Shown: in pieces, positions 56,241 to 64,000 of the stretch
Numbering within the stretch: position 1 is the stretch's first letter
Layout: every line of letters starts with the position of its first letter
Origin: Microbacterium sp. NC79
GTDB lineage: Bacteria > Actinomycetota > Actinomycetes > Actinomycetales > Microbacteriaceae
Direction: 5' to 3'
NCBI RefSeq assembly: GCF_019061125.1
Contig: NZ_JAHQYI010000001.1
Location: 496,001-560,000 of the forward strand
DNA length: 64,000 nucleotides
Translations under genes and position numbers: made by a program
Notes under the pieces: model-generated
Told to the model about the DNA's origin: nothing
Databases searched by the model: none
The model's input: the letters and a program-made list of their open reading frames with translations, nothing else

Positions 56241-58459
56241 TGACCCAGACGATCGGTCTCTCGGACGAACAGCACGAGATCGCCGAGATGGTAACGAGCG
56301 TCGCCGAACGCTTCGCCACCACCGCAGGCGACGTGCGGGAGCAGTCATTTCGCGACCAGCCTGCTGGGGACGAATGGCACAGCATCGTCGAGCAGGGTCT
56401 GCACGCAATCCACCTCCCGGAGAGCGCTGACGGCGCTGGCGGCACACTCCTCGATGCCGCTGTCGTTTTGGAACAACTCGCCGCGCACATTCACCCCGGT
56501 CCCGTCCTCGCGACCGTGGCCGCCAGCGCCGTCTGCGCGCTGGCGGAATCATCCGCTCACCTTCACGAGTTCGCGGCCGGAGCGACCGGTGCGGTATCGG
56601 TGGCCGAAGGACTCACCGCCGAACCGCACGCTGACGGGTGGGTGCTGAACGGAACCATCACAGCGGTCGTGGGAGCCGCCCAAGCCGAAAAGATGGTGCT
56701 GTCTGCGAAGCACGGTGACGAGCTCATCTGGGTGGTCACGTCTGCCGCAACGGCGACACCCGCCGATCACACTGATCTCACCCGCGGCGTTGCCGACATC
56801 ACCCTCACCGACGTCGTGGTCACCGCCGATGACATCCTCGCTGGCATTGACCTCGAGCATGCCCGATCTATCATCGTGGCGCTCGCGGCAGCGGAATCGG
56901 CCGGTGTCGCCGGGCGGTGCGTCGCACTTGCCGTCGAGCACGCCAAGTTGCGCGAGCAGTTTGGCCGCACCCTTAGCTCTTTCCAATCAATGCAGCATCG
57001 CTTGGCGCTCATGCAGGTTCGCGCGGAGAGTGCCCGTGCGGCGGCGTGGGACGCGCTCAGTGCGCTTGACACACCGCCGAGCGACGATACCTCGACGGTG
57101 CAACGTGACCTTGCCGTCGCCGCTGCCGCCGTGACAACATTCGCGGCAGCAATTGACAATGCCGTTGAACTCGTCGTCACGCTCGGTGCGATGGGTTTCA
57201 CGTGGGAGAACGACGCTCACCTCCTGTGGCGGCGCGCGCTCGCGAACGCGGCGATTGATCGCTCGAATGCCGCCTGGCAGGTGCGTCTCGGTCACCTTGC
57301 CGAACAATCAAAGCGTGAGGTTCGCCTCACCGACGACACCGCCCACCCTGAACTCCGTACTGAGGTTGCGGCTGTGCTCGCCGCTGTGGGTGGTCGTGCC
57401 CAGCGCGACAGTTCACACGCATGGCTGGCGGCTTCAGACGTCGCATGGCAGACACAGCTTGCCGACGCTGGGCTCGTCTCTCCGCACCTCCCCGCGCCGT
57501 ACGGTCGTGGGGCCGACCCAAGCGAACAAGACGTCATCGCCGCCGAGTTTCGACGTGCAGGCATCACGCCACCCGACATCATCATTGGCAACTGGGTGCT
57601 GCCGACGATCATCACGCACGGTACAGCGCAGCAAAGCGAACGGTTCGTCTCTCCGACGCTCAACGGAGAAATTGTCTGGTGCCAGCTCTTCTCGGAGCCG
57701 GGTGCAGGTTCCGACCTTGCCGGCGTGGCGACCCGAGCCACGCGTGTCGACGGTGGCTGGCGTGTCACGGGGCAGAAGGTCTGGAACTCACTTGCCGACG
57801 TCGCGCAGTGGGGAGCAGCGCTTGTGCGTACCGACTCGACGGTCGCGAAGCACAAGGGTCTCAGCTACTTCCTCATTGACATGGCCTCCGAAGGCATCAC
57901 GGTGCGCCCGATCCGTCAGGCGACCGGCCTTGCTGAATTCTGTGAAGTCTTTCTTGAGGATGTTTTCGTGCCAGACGATTGTGTTGTCGGAGAGCCAGGC
58001 GAGGGATGGAAACTTGCCACCACAACTCTCGCGAACGAACGATTGCGGATGGGGGAGGCCCTCGGGCACGGCGACTCGGCTCGGTTCCGCACCGTCATCG
58101 CGCAGGCAACAGACGACGAAACCCGCGCGCTTGCTCGGGCGGCCCTCGGCCGCGCTGCGGCTCGCGAGGCGGTGCTCGCGGCGCTGACCGTGCGCGGCGC
58201 GCTCCTGCGCCTGCAGGGACGTAACGCCGACAGCGAGACGAGTGTTCTCAAGGTCGCGAACATCATCGCGCAGCGTGAGGGCTCAATTGACCTGATGAGC
58301 TTCATCGACCACACCACACCCGGTCAGGCGGCGCTGACAGCGTCCGACACCCCCGGTGACGTTCTCGACCACCTGGGTTTGCCCGCCGTGCTCATGGGTG
58401 GCGGCACTCCTGACATTCAACTCGGCATCATCGCGCGGAAGGTGCTCGCCCTGCCATGA
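56240..58459 (+). CDS. fused two-domain acyl-CoA dehydrogenase, FadE34-like
   Basis: This 739-residue protein contains two acyl-CoA dehydrogenase units. The N-terminal one (1-375) has KLREQFGRTLSSFQSMQHRL and GAMGFTWENDAHLLWRRA. The C-terminal one (376-739) has FSEPGAGSDLAGVATRATRV and the candidate catalytic ANERLRMG. FadE34 of Mycobacterium (about 711 residues) is built the same way and acts on the five-carbon steroid side-chain (24-oyl) CoA. The start TAATG overlaps the Ltp2-like stop by one base and the stop overlaps the thioesterase (ATGA). Confidence 0.82.
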   Translation: MTQTIGLSDEQHEIAEMVTSVAERFATTAGDVREQSFRDQPAGDEWHSIVEQGLHAIHLPESADGAGGTLLDAAVVLEQLAAHIHPGPVLATVAASAVCALAESSAHLHEFAAGATGAVSVAEGLTAEPHADGWVLNGTITAVVGAAQAEKMVLSAKHGDELIWVVTSAATATPADHTDLTRGVADITLTDVVVTADDILAGIDLEHARSIIVALAAAESAGVAGRCVALAVEHAKLREQFGRTLSSFQSMQHRLALMQVRAESARAAAWDALSALDTPPSDDTSTVQRDLAVAAAAVTTFAAAIDNAVELVVTLGAMGFTWENDAHLLWRRALANAAIDRSNAAWQVRLGHLAEQSKREVRLTDDTAHPELRTEVAAVLAAVGGRAQRDSSHAWLAASDVAWQTQLADAGLVSPHLPAPYGRGADPSEQDVIAAEFRRAGITPPDIIIGNWVLPTIITHGTAQQSERFVSPTLNGEIVWCQLFSEPGAGSDLAGVATRATRVDGGWRVTGQKVWNSLADVAQWGAALVRTDSTVAKHKGLSYFLIDMASEGITVRPIRQATGLAEFCEVFLEDVFVPDDCVVGEPGEGWKLATTTLANERLRMGEALGHGDSARFRTVIAQATDDETRALARAALGRAAAREAVLAALTVRGALLRLQGRNADSETSVLKVANIIAQREGSIDLMSFIDHTTPGQAALTASDTPGDVLDHLGLPAVLMGGGTPDIQLGIIARKVLALP

Positions 58460-59049
58460 CTCTCCCCACGGTGAACACTCATCCCAACTCCGAGCTGATG
58501 TGGGCGGCGCGTGGTGTTCTCGAACGGGCCGCGCTGGTCGATCTGACTGCAGAGCGATCCGCTGAGGTGATGGCAGCGCTCGCGGCCGTGCACGACCTGC
58601 TCGGGGAGCCTGAGCGCGAACGGCTCCTGCGCCGACCCTTCGACGCCGTGCAGAAGGAACGCGAACGCGGGGCTGACGCCCGCTGGTTTCCGACCGGATT
58701 CAACCCGGTGTACCCGCAGCCAGAGATGCGATTCGAAGACGACAGGGTGATCGCCAACTGGCGCTCCTCGGCCTTCGATGAGGGGCCGCCGAACAGCGTG
58801 CACGGCGGCATTAGCGCCTTCCTGATCGATGTCGTTGCCGGCGTCATGATTCAAGCGCTCGGCATTCGGGCAGTCACCGCACAACTTGATTTGAAATACC
58901 GTCACCGCCTGCCGCTCGATGCCGAAATCGAGATCGTCGCGCGCCTCGCTGAGGTCGACGGACGCAAGCACTGGGTCGATGCCGAAATCACCCATAACGG
59001 CGTAAAAGGGGTCACAGCGCGTGGCCTTTTCATCACCATTGACGTTTAA
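58456..59049 (+). CDS. PaaI-type hot-dog thioesterase
   Basis: This 197-residue protein has a C-terminal hot-dog domain with PNSVHGGISAFLIDVVAGV, the HGG motif of PaaI/YbgC-like thioesterases. A helical N-terminal stretch of about 80 residues precedes it. It would release CoA from stalled or toxic acyl-CoA intermediates of the cluster. It is translationally coupled to the fused dehydrogenase. Confidence 0.78.
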   Translation: MTLPTVNTHPNSELMWAARGVLERAALVDLTAERSAEVMAALAAVHDLLGEPERERLLRRPFDAVQKERERGADARWFPTGFNPVYPQPEMRFEDDRVIANWRSSAFDEGPPNSVHGGISAFLIDVVAGVMIQALGIRAVTAQLDLKYRHRLPLDAEIEIVARLAEVDGRKHWVDAEITHNGVKGVTARGLFITIDV

Positions 59050-59160
59050 GTCTCACCCAACGGCATCGGCGTTGTACCGCCTATCCGACTCTTCATACGC
59101 TGGCGGCGCGCCGACTCCGGCGAGAGGCAATGAAGCCCACCCCCAGGAGGACAGATTCAC

Positions 59161-60813
59161 ATGAAGTCACAGACCCGTATAGGCATGGTGATGGCGGCCC
59201 TCGCCGTCACCGCGCTGGTGGCTACCGGATGCTCCAACACAGCAAGCCAGCCCCCGGCGGGAGGCAACGGTGGCGGCAACGCAACCGAAGCTCCGGCCCA
59301 GAACACCTACCCCGCAACCGTTCCTGAAATGAAGGATGGTTTCCTCAAAGCAGACGAAGGCGGCGACCCCGTCGAAGGCGGCGAACTGCGCTGGGCAGCA
59401 TACGCCGAACCGCGTTCGCTTGACCCCGGCGTCACGATCGTCTCGGCAAGCACCGGCGGCGTCGAGATGCTCAACATCTACGACTCGATCACCCGTTGGG
59501 ACGTAGAAAAGGGCGAGTTCGTTCCTCAGACCGCGAAGTCGGTTGAGCCGAATGCAACGTTTGACGAATGGACCGTCACACTCAACGAGGGCATCACGTT
59601 CTCAGACGGAACCGCATATGACGCCGCAGCCGTCAAGGCGAGCCAGGAGCGCTACGCTTCGATGCCCGCACCGGAAGCCGGCACATGGAAGGCAAACGTC
59701 ACCGCGGTTGAGGTTGTTGACCCGCTTACCGTGAAGTACACGCTGAACAAGCCGTGGCCCGCATTCGCCGCTATCCTTTCGACCGGGCCCGGCATGGTCG
59801 TGGCCGCAGGCGTGGGCGCGGGTGAAACATTCAAGCCAATCGGCGCAGGTCCCTTCACGCTCGGAGAGTGGAAGGCAGCCGAGTCGATCACGCTCGAAGC
59901 TCGCGAGGACTACTGGGGCGGAAAGCCGCACCTTGACTCGATCACGGGTGTGTTCTTGCCTGACCCGCAGGCGACGCTCGACTCGATGGCAGCAGGCTCG
60001 GTGTCAGCGGCATTCGTGCTTCAGCCGAACTACGTACAGCAGGTTCTGGATGCTGGTTACAACGGACTGGCCAGCGGTGTCAACGGTGGAACCATCACCC
60101 TCATCAATGCTTCTGAGGGCTTCCCCGGGAACGACCTTCGAATCCGACAGGCCATCCAGCTCGCTGTCGACCCGGTCACACTTATGGACCGTGCCTTCGA
60201 GGGCGCTGTTCAAGGTGATGGCTCGGTCTTCGCTGACAGCTCTGTCTGGGCAACTGAAACCCGCGCACCAAAGGTCGACCGTGAAAAGGCCAAGGAGCTC
60301 CTCAAAGCCGCAATGGCTGACGGCTACGACGGTCACCTTGAGTACCTCGACAGCAACGACCCGGTGAGCCGCAACCGCGCTACCGCCGTTCAAGCGCAGC
60401 TCGAAGCCGTAGGCTTCACTGTCACCCTGGAGCTGACGCGCACGATCGCTGACCGCATCAAGCGCATTTCGGTCGACAAGGACTACGACATCTCTGCGTG
60501 GAGCTTGACAGCACGCGAGGCAGACCCGCTTCCGCGACTGATGTCGAACATGCACTCGACGGGTACCCAGACCTACCAGACGTACACGTCTGCAGAGATG
60601 GATGCGCTGATCGAAGAGTTCCAGGTCGCAACCACTAAGGACGCTCAGCTGGACATCATCGACCAGATCCAGCAGCAGATGAACAAGGACGTCCCGTTCC
60701 TGCCCTGGGCAAAGTTCACTGAAGTCTTCACCTGGTCTGACGATGTGCAGGGAGTCCTCGGATCCAGCGCATCGACAGTGCTTCTCAGCAAGGCCTGGGT
60801 CGACGCGAAGTAA
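59161..60813 (+). CDS. ABC transporter substrate-binding lipoprotein, family 5
   Basis: The 550-residue protein has a lipoprotein signal with lipobox VATGC (Cys24), then a Gly/Asn-rich linker. A family 5 solute-binding fold follows (GGELRWAAYAEPRSLDP at about 73-90). Family members bind oligopeptides, dipeptides, nickel, opines or other organic ligands. AGGAGG precedes the start. It heads the importer operon that follows the catabolic genes, so a steroid-type or conjugated ligand is conceivable but unproven. A hairpin after the gene probably keeps the permeases at lower level. Confidence 0.88.
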   Translation: MKSQTRIGMVMAALAVTALVATGCSNTASQPPAGGNGGGNATEAPAQNTYPATVPEMKDGFLKADEGGDPVEGGELRWAAYAEPRSLDPGVTIVSASTGGVEMLNIYDSITRWDVEKGEFVPQTAKSVEPNATFDEWTVTLNEGITFSDGTAYDAAAVKASQERYASMPAPEAGTWKANVTAVEVVDPLTVKYTLNKPWPAFAAILSTGPGMVVAAGVGAGETFKPIGAGPFTLGEWKAAESITLEAREDYWGGKPHLDSITGVFLPDPQATLDSMAAGSVSAAFVLQPNYVQQVLDAGYNGLASGVNGGTITLINASEGFPGNDLRIRQAIQLAVDPVTLMDRAFEGAVQGDGSVFADSSVWATETRAPKVDREKAKELLKAAMADGYDGHLEYLDSNDPVSRNRATAVQAQLEAVGFTVTLELTRTIADRIKRISVDKDYDISAWSLTAREADPLPRLMSNMHSTGTQTYQTYTSAEMDALIEEFQVATTKDAQLDIIDQIQQQMNKDVPFLPWAKFTEVFTWSDDVQGVLGSSASTVLLSKAWVDAK

Positions 60814-60819
60814 CACCCT

Positions 60820-60851
60820 GTGCTGCCGCCGGGCCCATCCGGCGGCAGCAC
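60820..60851 (+). terminator. intra-operon hairpin after the binding-protein gene
   Basis: GTGCTGCCGCCGG and CCGGCGGCAGCAC form a perfect 13-bp stem with a six-base loop, seven bases after the stop. No T-run follows. Such hairpins stabilise the upstream mRNA or partly stop transcription. Confidence 0.75.
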
Positions 60852-60890
60852 ACCCTATATCCGTAATGGAGCGGAGAACGGAGACGTACC

Positions 60891-61847
60891 ATGGCCTGGC
60901 GCCGGGTAACGAATACTCTCGTAGACCTCATCATCGTGTTGTTCGTGGTGAGCCTCGGGACCTTCTTGCTGGTGAACCTGATGGGTTCAGACCCAGCGAT
61001 CGCCATTCTTGGTGAGGGGTACCCCGAGGAAGAGTACGAGAAGATTCGTATTGAGCTGGGGTACTACGATCCCGCCATCGTCCGCTACTTTTCGTGGCTG
61101 GGCAGCGTCTTCACCGGTGACCTCGGCACACAGATGATGCCGCCGTACGCTCCGGTCACCGAGCGCATCGCCTCCGCGCTACCGATCAGTGTGCAACTTG
61201 CGGTGATGGGCCTCGGTATCGCCCTGCTCCTCGCCATTCCGCTCGCGATGATCTCGGCATATTTTGCCGGCGGCCGCCTCGACCGCATGATCAGCGCCGG
61301 TGCCTTCGGCATGCTGTCCATCCCGAGCTTCCTGCTCGGTCTCATCGTGATCATGGTTTTCGCGAACTGGCTTGGGTGGTTCCCGCGCGCCGAATGGGTG
61401 CGCATTACTGACGATCTCGGTCTCAACCTTTATCACGCGCTACTTCCCGCGCTCGTGATTGCGCTGGGGGAGACGGCAACGTTCACCCGCATTCTGCGCA
61501 ACGACCTCATCATGACGCTGCAGGAAGATTTCATCCTGGCGGCCAAGGCCAAGGGCATGTCGCCGCTGCGCATTATGCTGAGCGACGCGCTGCGACCCGC
61601 ATCTCTCTCGATGGTCACCATCGTTGGTATTTCTCTTGGACGCCTCATTGGTTCCACCGTCATTGTGGAGTATCTGTTCGCGCTTCCAGGGATGGGATCC
61701 CTCGTCATTAGCGCGGCCAGCAACGGTGACGTTGTCACCATCCAGGGCGCGGTCATGGTGATTGCCGTGATCTACGTCCTCACCAACCTCTTGATCGACT
61801 TCTCATACGGTCGCCTCGATCCCCGCATTCGGAGGGCACATGTCTGA
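60891..61847 (+). CDS. ABC transporter permease, DppB-like
   Basis: This 318-residue membrane protein has about six helices, beginning LVDLIIVLFVVSLGTFLLVN. The cytoplasmic EAA loop is recognisable around FILAAKAKGMSPLRIMLSDA. It forms the translocation channel with the next gene, whose start overlaps its stop by eight bases. Confidence 0.9.
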   Translation: MAWRRVTNTLVDLIIVLFVVSLGTFLLVNLMGSDPAIAILGEGYPEEEYEKIRIELGYYDPAIVRYFSWLGSVFTGDLGTQMMPPYAPVTERIASALPISVQLAVMGLGIALLLAIPLAMISAYFAGGRLDRMISAGAFGMLSIPSFLLGLIVIMVFANWLGWFPRAEWVRITDDLGLNLYHALLPALVIALGETATFTRILRNDLIMTLQEDFILAAKAKGMSPLRIMLSDALRPASLSMVTIVGISLGRLIGSTVIVEYLFALPGMGSLVISAASNGDVVTIQGAVMVIAVIYVLTNLLIDFSYGRLDPRIRRAHV

Positions 61848-62934
61848 GTCATTGACGAAAGCGACACCGCCGCGGCCCACGCCGCCGCGCACTGAGGTGG
61901 TTCGCCTGAAGAACAAGCGCACGCCACGCCCGCGCACGGTCAACCTGATCGTGGGGGTCGTGCTTGCCGCTGCGGGCATCGTCGCAGGTGTGATCGCGAC
62001 GCTGCCGCTGCAGGGTCAGGGCTGGTTCCAGTTCGGCGCCTACATTCTCACCGCCATCCTGCTGTTCCAGGCGTTCGCCTACCTCGGTCGTGCCTGGCGC
62101 GGCAACGGATTTGATGCATCGCTCTGGCTCTGTGGCGCGTGGCTCGTTCTTCTCATCGGTGCGGCCGCGCTCGCTCCGATCCTGCCGTTCGGTGAATACG
62201 AGAACTCGGCTGCGACGCTCGATGAGCCGATCATGGCGCGCCCCGACCTGCTCTCGCCGAACCTGCTTGGCACGAACAACCTCGGCCTCGACATGCTCGC
62301 CCGCATCGTTTACGGTGCGCGCATCTCTCTTGTCGTTGCACTGATCGCGGTCGGCCTCGGCATGATCATCGGCGGACTACTTGGCATCATCGCCGGTTTC
62401 TACCGCAAGCTCCCCGACCGGGTCATCTCGATCCTCACCAACTCGCTGCTCGCGGTTCCGCCGCTCATCCTGCTGATCGCGCTCGCGACTGTTCTGGAAC
62501 CGAACATTTGGAACCTGTCGTTTGCGCTCATGCTGATGGCGCTTCCGAGCATGGTGCGCATTGCGCGCGCCAATACGTTGACGTTCGCGCAGCGTGAGTT
62601 CGTGCTCGCCGGCCGTTCCATGGGGGCATCCAACTGGCGACTGATGTTTAGCGAATTGCTGCCCAACGTCTTCTTGCCACTCGCGTCGTACGGCATGGTG
62701 ATGGTCTCGGTGCTGATTGTGGCCGAAGCCTCGCTCAGCTTCCTCGGGCTCGGTACTCCGCCGCCCACGCCCACGTGGGGAAACATGATTGCCGAGGGTG
62801 AAGGTCTGGCCTTCCAGAAGCACCCGCACATTGTGCTCGTGCCCGGCATCACGCTGTTCCTGACGGTGTTCTCGTTCAACATGCTCGGGGAGAAGGCGCG
62901 TGCGCACTTCGACTCCCGCAAGGCCAAGGTCTAG
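61840..62934 (+). CDS. ABC transporter permease, DppC-like, extended N-terminus
   Basis: The 364-residue protein has the DppC core from about residue 130 (LLGTNNLGLDMLARIVYGAR) and an EAA loop (FVLAGRSMGASNWRLMFSEL). Three hydrophobic segments near 33-120 replace the single helix usual in this position. The N-terminal extension is common in actinobacterial homologues. Confidence 0.88.
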   Translation: MSESLTKATPPRPTPPRTEVVRLKNKRTPRPRTVNLIVGVVLAAAGIVAGVIATLPLQGQGWFQFGAYILTAILLFQAFAYLGRAWRGNGFDASLWLCGAWLVLLIGAAALAPILPFGEYENSAATLDEPIMARPDLLSPNLLGTNNLGLDMLARIVYGARISLVVALIAVGLGMIIGGLLGIIAGFYRKLPDRVISILTNSLLAVPPLILLIALATVLEPNIWNLSFALMLMALPSMVRIARANTLTFAQREFVLAGRSMGASNWRLMFSELLPNVFLPLASYGMVMVSVLIVAEASLSFLGLGTPPPTPTWGNMIAEGEGLAFQKHPHIVLVPGITLFLTVFSFNMLGEKARAHFDSRKAKV

Positions 62935-62942
62935 GAGCTGAC

Positions 62943-63917
62943 ATGACCGAAACTCCACTCCTGCAGGTCACCGATCTGCACACCAAGCTACAGACAGCGC
63001 GCGGCATGCTGCGTGCGGTTGACGGCGTCTCGTTCACGCTCAAGGCCGGTGAGACACTCGGCGTTGTCGGTGAGTCTGGCTCGGGCAAGAGCGTTCTGGG
63101 ACGCACCGTGATGGGACTCATCACCTCGAACGCCACGTCCGAGGTGACAGGCAGTGTGCTGCTCGATGGGCAGAACATCCACGACATGTCTCCGAAGCAG
63201 CTGCGCTCAATCTGGGGTACCAAGGTCGGCATGGTCTTCCAAGACCCCATGACGGCGCTCAACCCGGTGAAGAAGGTCGGCATGCACCTCACCGAGGGGC
63301 TCCGGGCGCACAGCGGTATGAACAAGGCAGAAGCGCGTGCTGCTGCCCTCGACATGCTCGCTCGCGTCGGCATTCCCGCTCCTGAGCGTCGCTTCGATCA
63401 GTTTCCGCACGAGATGTCTGGTGGCATGCGCCAGCGCGTCGTGATTGCGATGGCGCTCGTCAACAAGCCGAAGCTTCTCATCGCTGACGAGCCGACTACG
63501 GCTCTTGATGTCACCGTGCAGCGCCAGATTCTGGATCTGCTCGACGAACTCCAGGACGAAATGGGCATGGCCACGATTCTGGTTAGCCACAACCTTGGCG
63601 TCGTCGCCGGCCGCGCTGACCGCGTGGCCGTGATGTACGGTGGCCGTTTTGTCGAGACCGCCGAAGCCGAAGAGCTGTTTGATGAGCCGCGTCACCGTTA
63701 CACCAACGCACTGCTGCACGCGATTCCGCAGTTGGCAGACGCGCCACATGCACGTCTGGATGCCATCGCAGGCACGCCGCCGAACATGGTCAACCCGCCG
63801 ACAGGCTGCCGCTTTGCCGCCCGCTGCCAGGCTGTACAGCCGGAGTGTAGTAACCCGCTCGATCTATTGACCGACCAGCGCACCCACCAGTGGGCGTGCG
63901 TGAATCCGGTGAGGTAA
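62943..63917 (+). CDS. ABC transporter ATP-binding protein, DppD-like
   Basis: This 324-residue ATPase has Walker A GESGSGKSV, signature MSGGMRQRV, Walker B LLIADEPTTALD and the switch His in LVSHNLG. The C-terminal Cys-containing region (GCRFAARCQAVQPEC) is typical of oligopeptide/dipeptide importers, where it can bind a metal cluster. Confidence 0.92.
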   Translation: MTETPLLQVTDLHTKLQTARGMLRAVDGVSFTLKAGETLGVVGESGSGKSVLGRTVMGLITSNATSEVTGSVLLDGQNIHDMSPKQLRSIWGTKVGMVFQDPMTALNPVKKVGMHLTEGLRAHSGMNKAEARAAALDMLARVGIPAPERRFDQFPHEMSGGMRQRVVIAMALVNKPKLLIADEPTTALDVTVQRQILDLLDELQDEMGMATILVSHNLGVVAGRADRVAVMYGGRFVETAEAEELFDEPRHRYTNALLHAIPQLADAPHARLDAIAGTPPNMVNPPTGCRFAARCQAVQPECSNPLDLLTDQRTHQWACVNPVR

Positions 63918-63919
63918 TC

Positions 63920-64000
63920 ATGCCGTTGACAGAATCGACCACGCAGAGCGTGCTCAAGCACGGTGCAAACGAGCCCGTTCTTGCCGTCGACAACCTCGTT
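63920..64000 (+). CDS. ABC transporter ATP-binding protein, DppF-like (partial)
   Basis: Only the first 27 codons are inside the window (start MPLTESTTQS, ending NEPVLAVDNLV). The position after a DppD-like gene and the start of a beta-strand typical of ABC ATPases suggest the second ATPase of the importer. The rest lies beyond the window. Confidence 0.65.
   Translation, partial: MPLTESTTQSVLKHGANEPVLAVDNLV

Overview
The window reads as chromosomal DNA of a high-GC Gram-positive actinobacterium, most likely a member of the Microbacteriaceae. The reasons are the actinobacterial S10-spc-alpha ribosomal block with rpsN and rpsD missing from their usual slots, Ala/Lys/Glu-rich tails on several ribosomal proteins, a DUF4012 protein with an S-R-R-E-A-R type N-terminus, a DUF222/13E12 HNH protein, and two giant LPXTG surface proteins. 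The genus cannot be fixed from the sequence alone.

Layout. (1) 1-6420: cell-surface polysaccharide genes. They are a fused GT2-GT4 glycosyltransferase cut by the window edge, a pyruvyl transferase-family protein, and three GT4-type glycosyltransferases. (2) 6587-9060: a DUF4012 membrane protein that may start at an ATT codon, then a small MT0933-like protein. (3) 9061-12543: a terminator, G-quadruplex-prone DNA, a DUF222-HNH protein and an 8-bp/104-bp repeat array. (4) 12544-29676: two giant wall-anchored proteins of 2228 and 3347 residues, which share an 85-nt leader and N-terminus and both end in LPATG sorting signals. (5) 30261-46926: rpsJ to rplQ, including secY, adk, map, a DsbA-like thioredoxin, infA, rpmJ and rpoA. 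Strong hairpins lie where rpsN and rpsD would be expected. (6) 47301-48332: a tandem-GNAT protein. (7) 48387-59049: a catabolic cluster of acyl-CoA dehydrogenases, MaoC hydratases, a DUF35 protein, an Ltp2-like thiolase-fold protein, a short-chain dehydrogenase and a thioesterase. Its content closely mirrors the mycobacterial igr steroid side-chain module plus FadE34/Hsd4A-type enzymes. (8) 59161-64000: a dipeptide-type ABC importer, cut at the right edge.

How the parts work together. Regions 1, 2 and 4 point to a modified cell envelope (polysaccharide, pyruvyl groups, large sortase-anchored adhesins). Region 7 would shorten a steroid acid side chain by beta-oxidation followed by retro-aldol cleavage, and region 8 may import its substrate; both functions are inferred from family membership. 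Intergenic DNA across the window is unusually rich in tandem repeats (8, 13, 21-22, 42, 47 and 104 bp) and in GGAACC/GGTTCC motifs, which are also frequent inside genes. I saw no tRNA, rRNA, CRISPR array, transposase or prophage gene.
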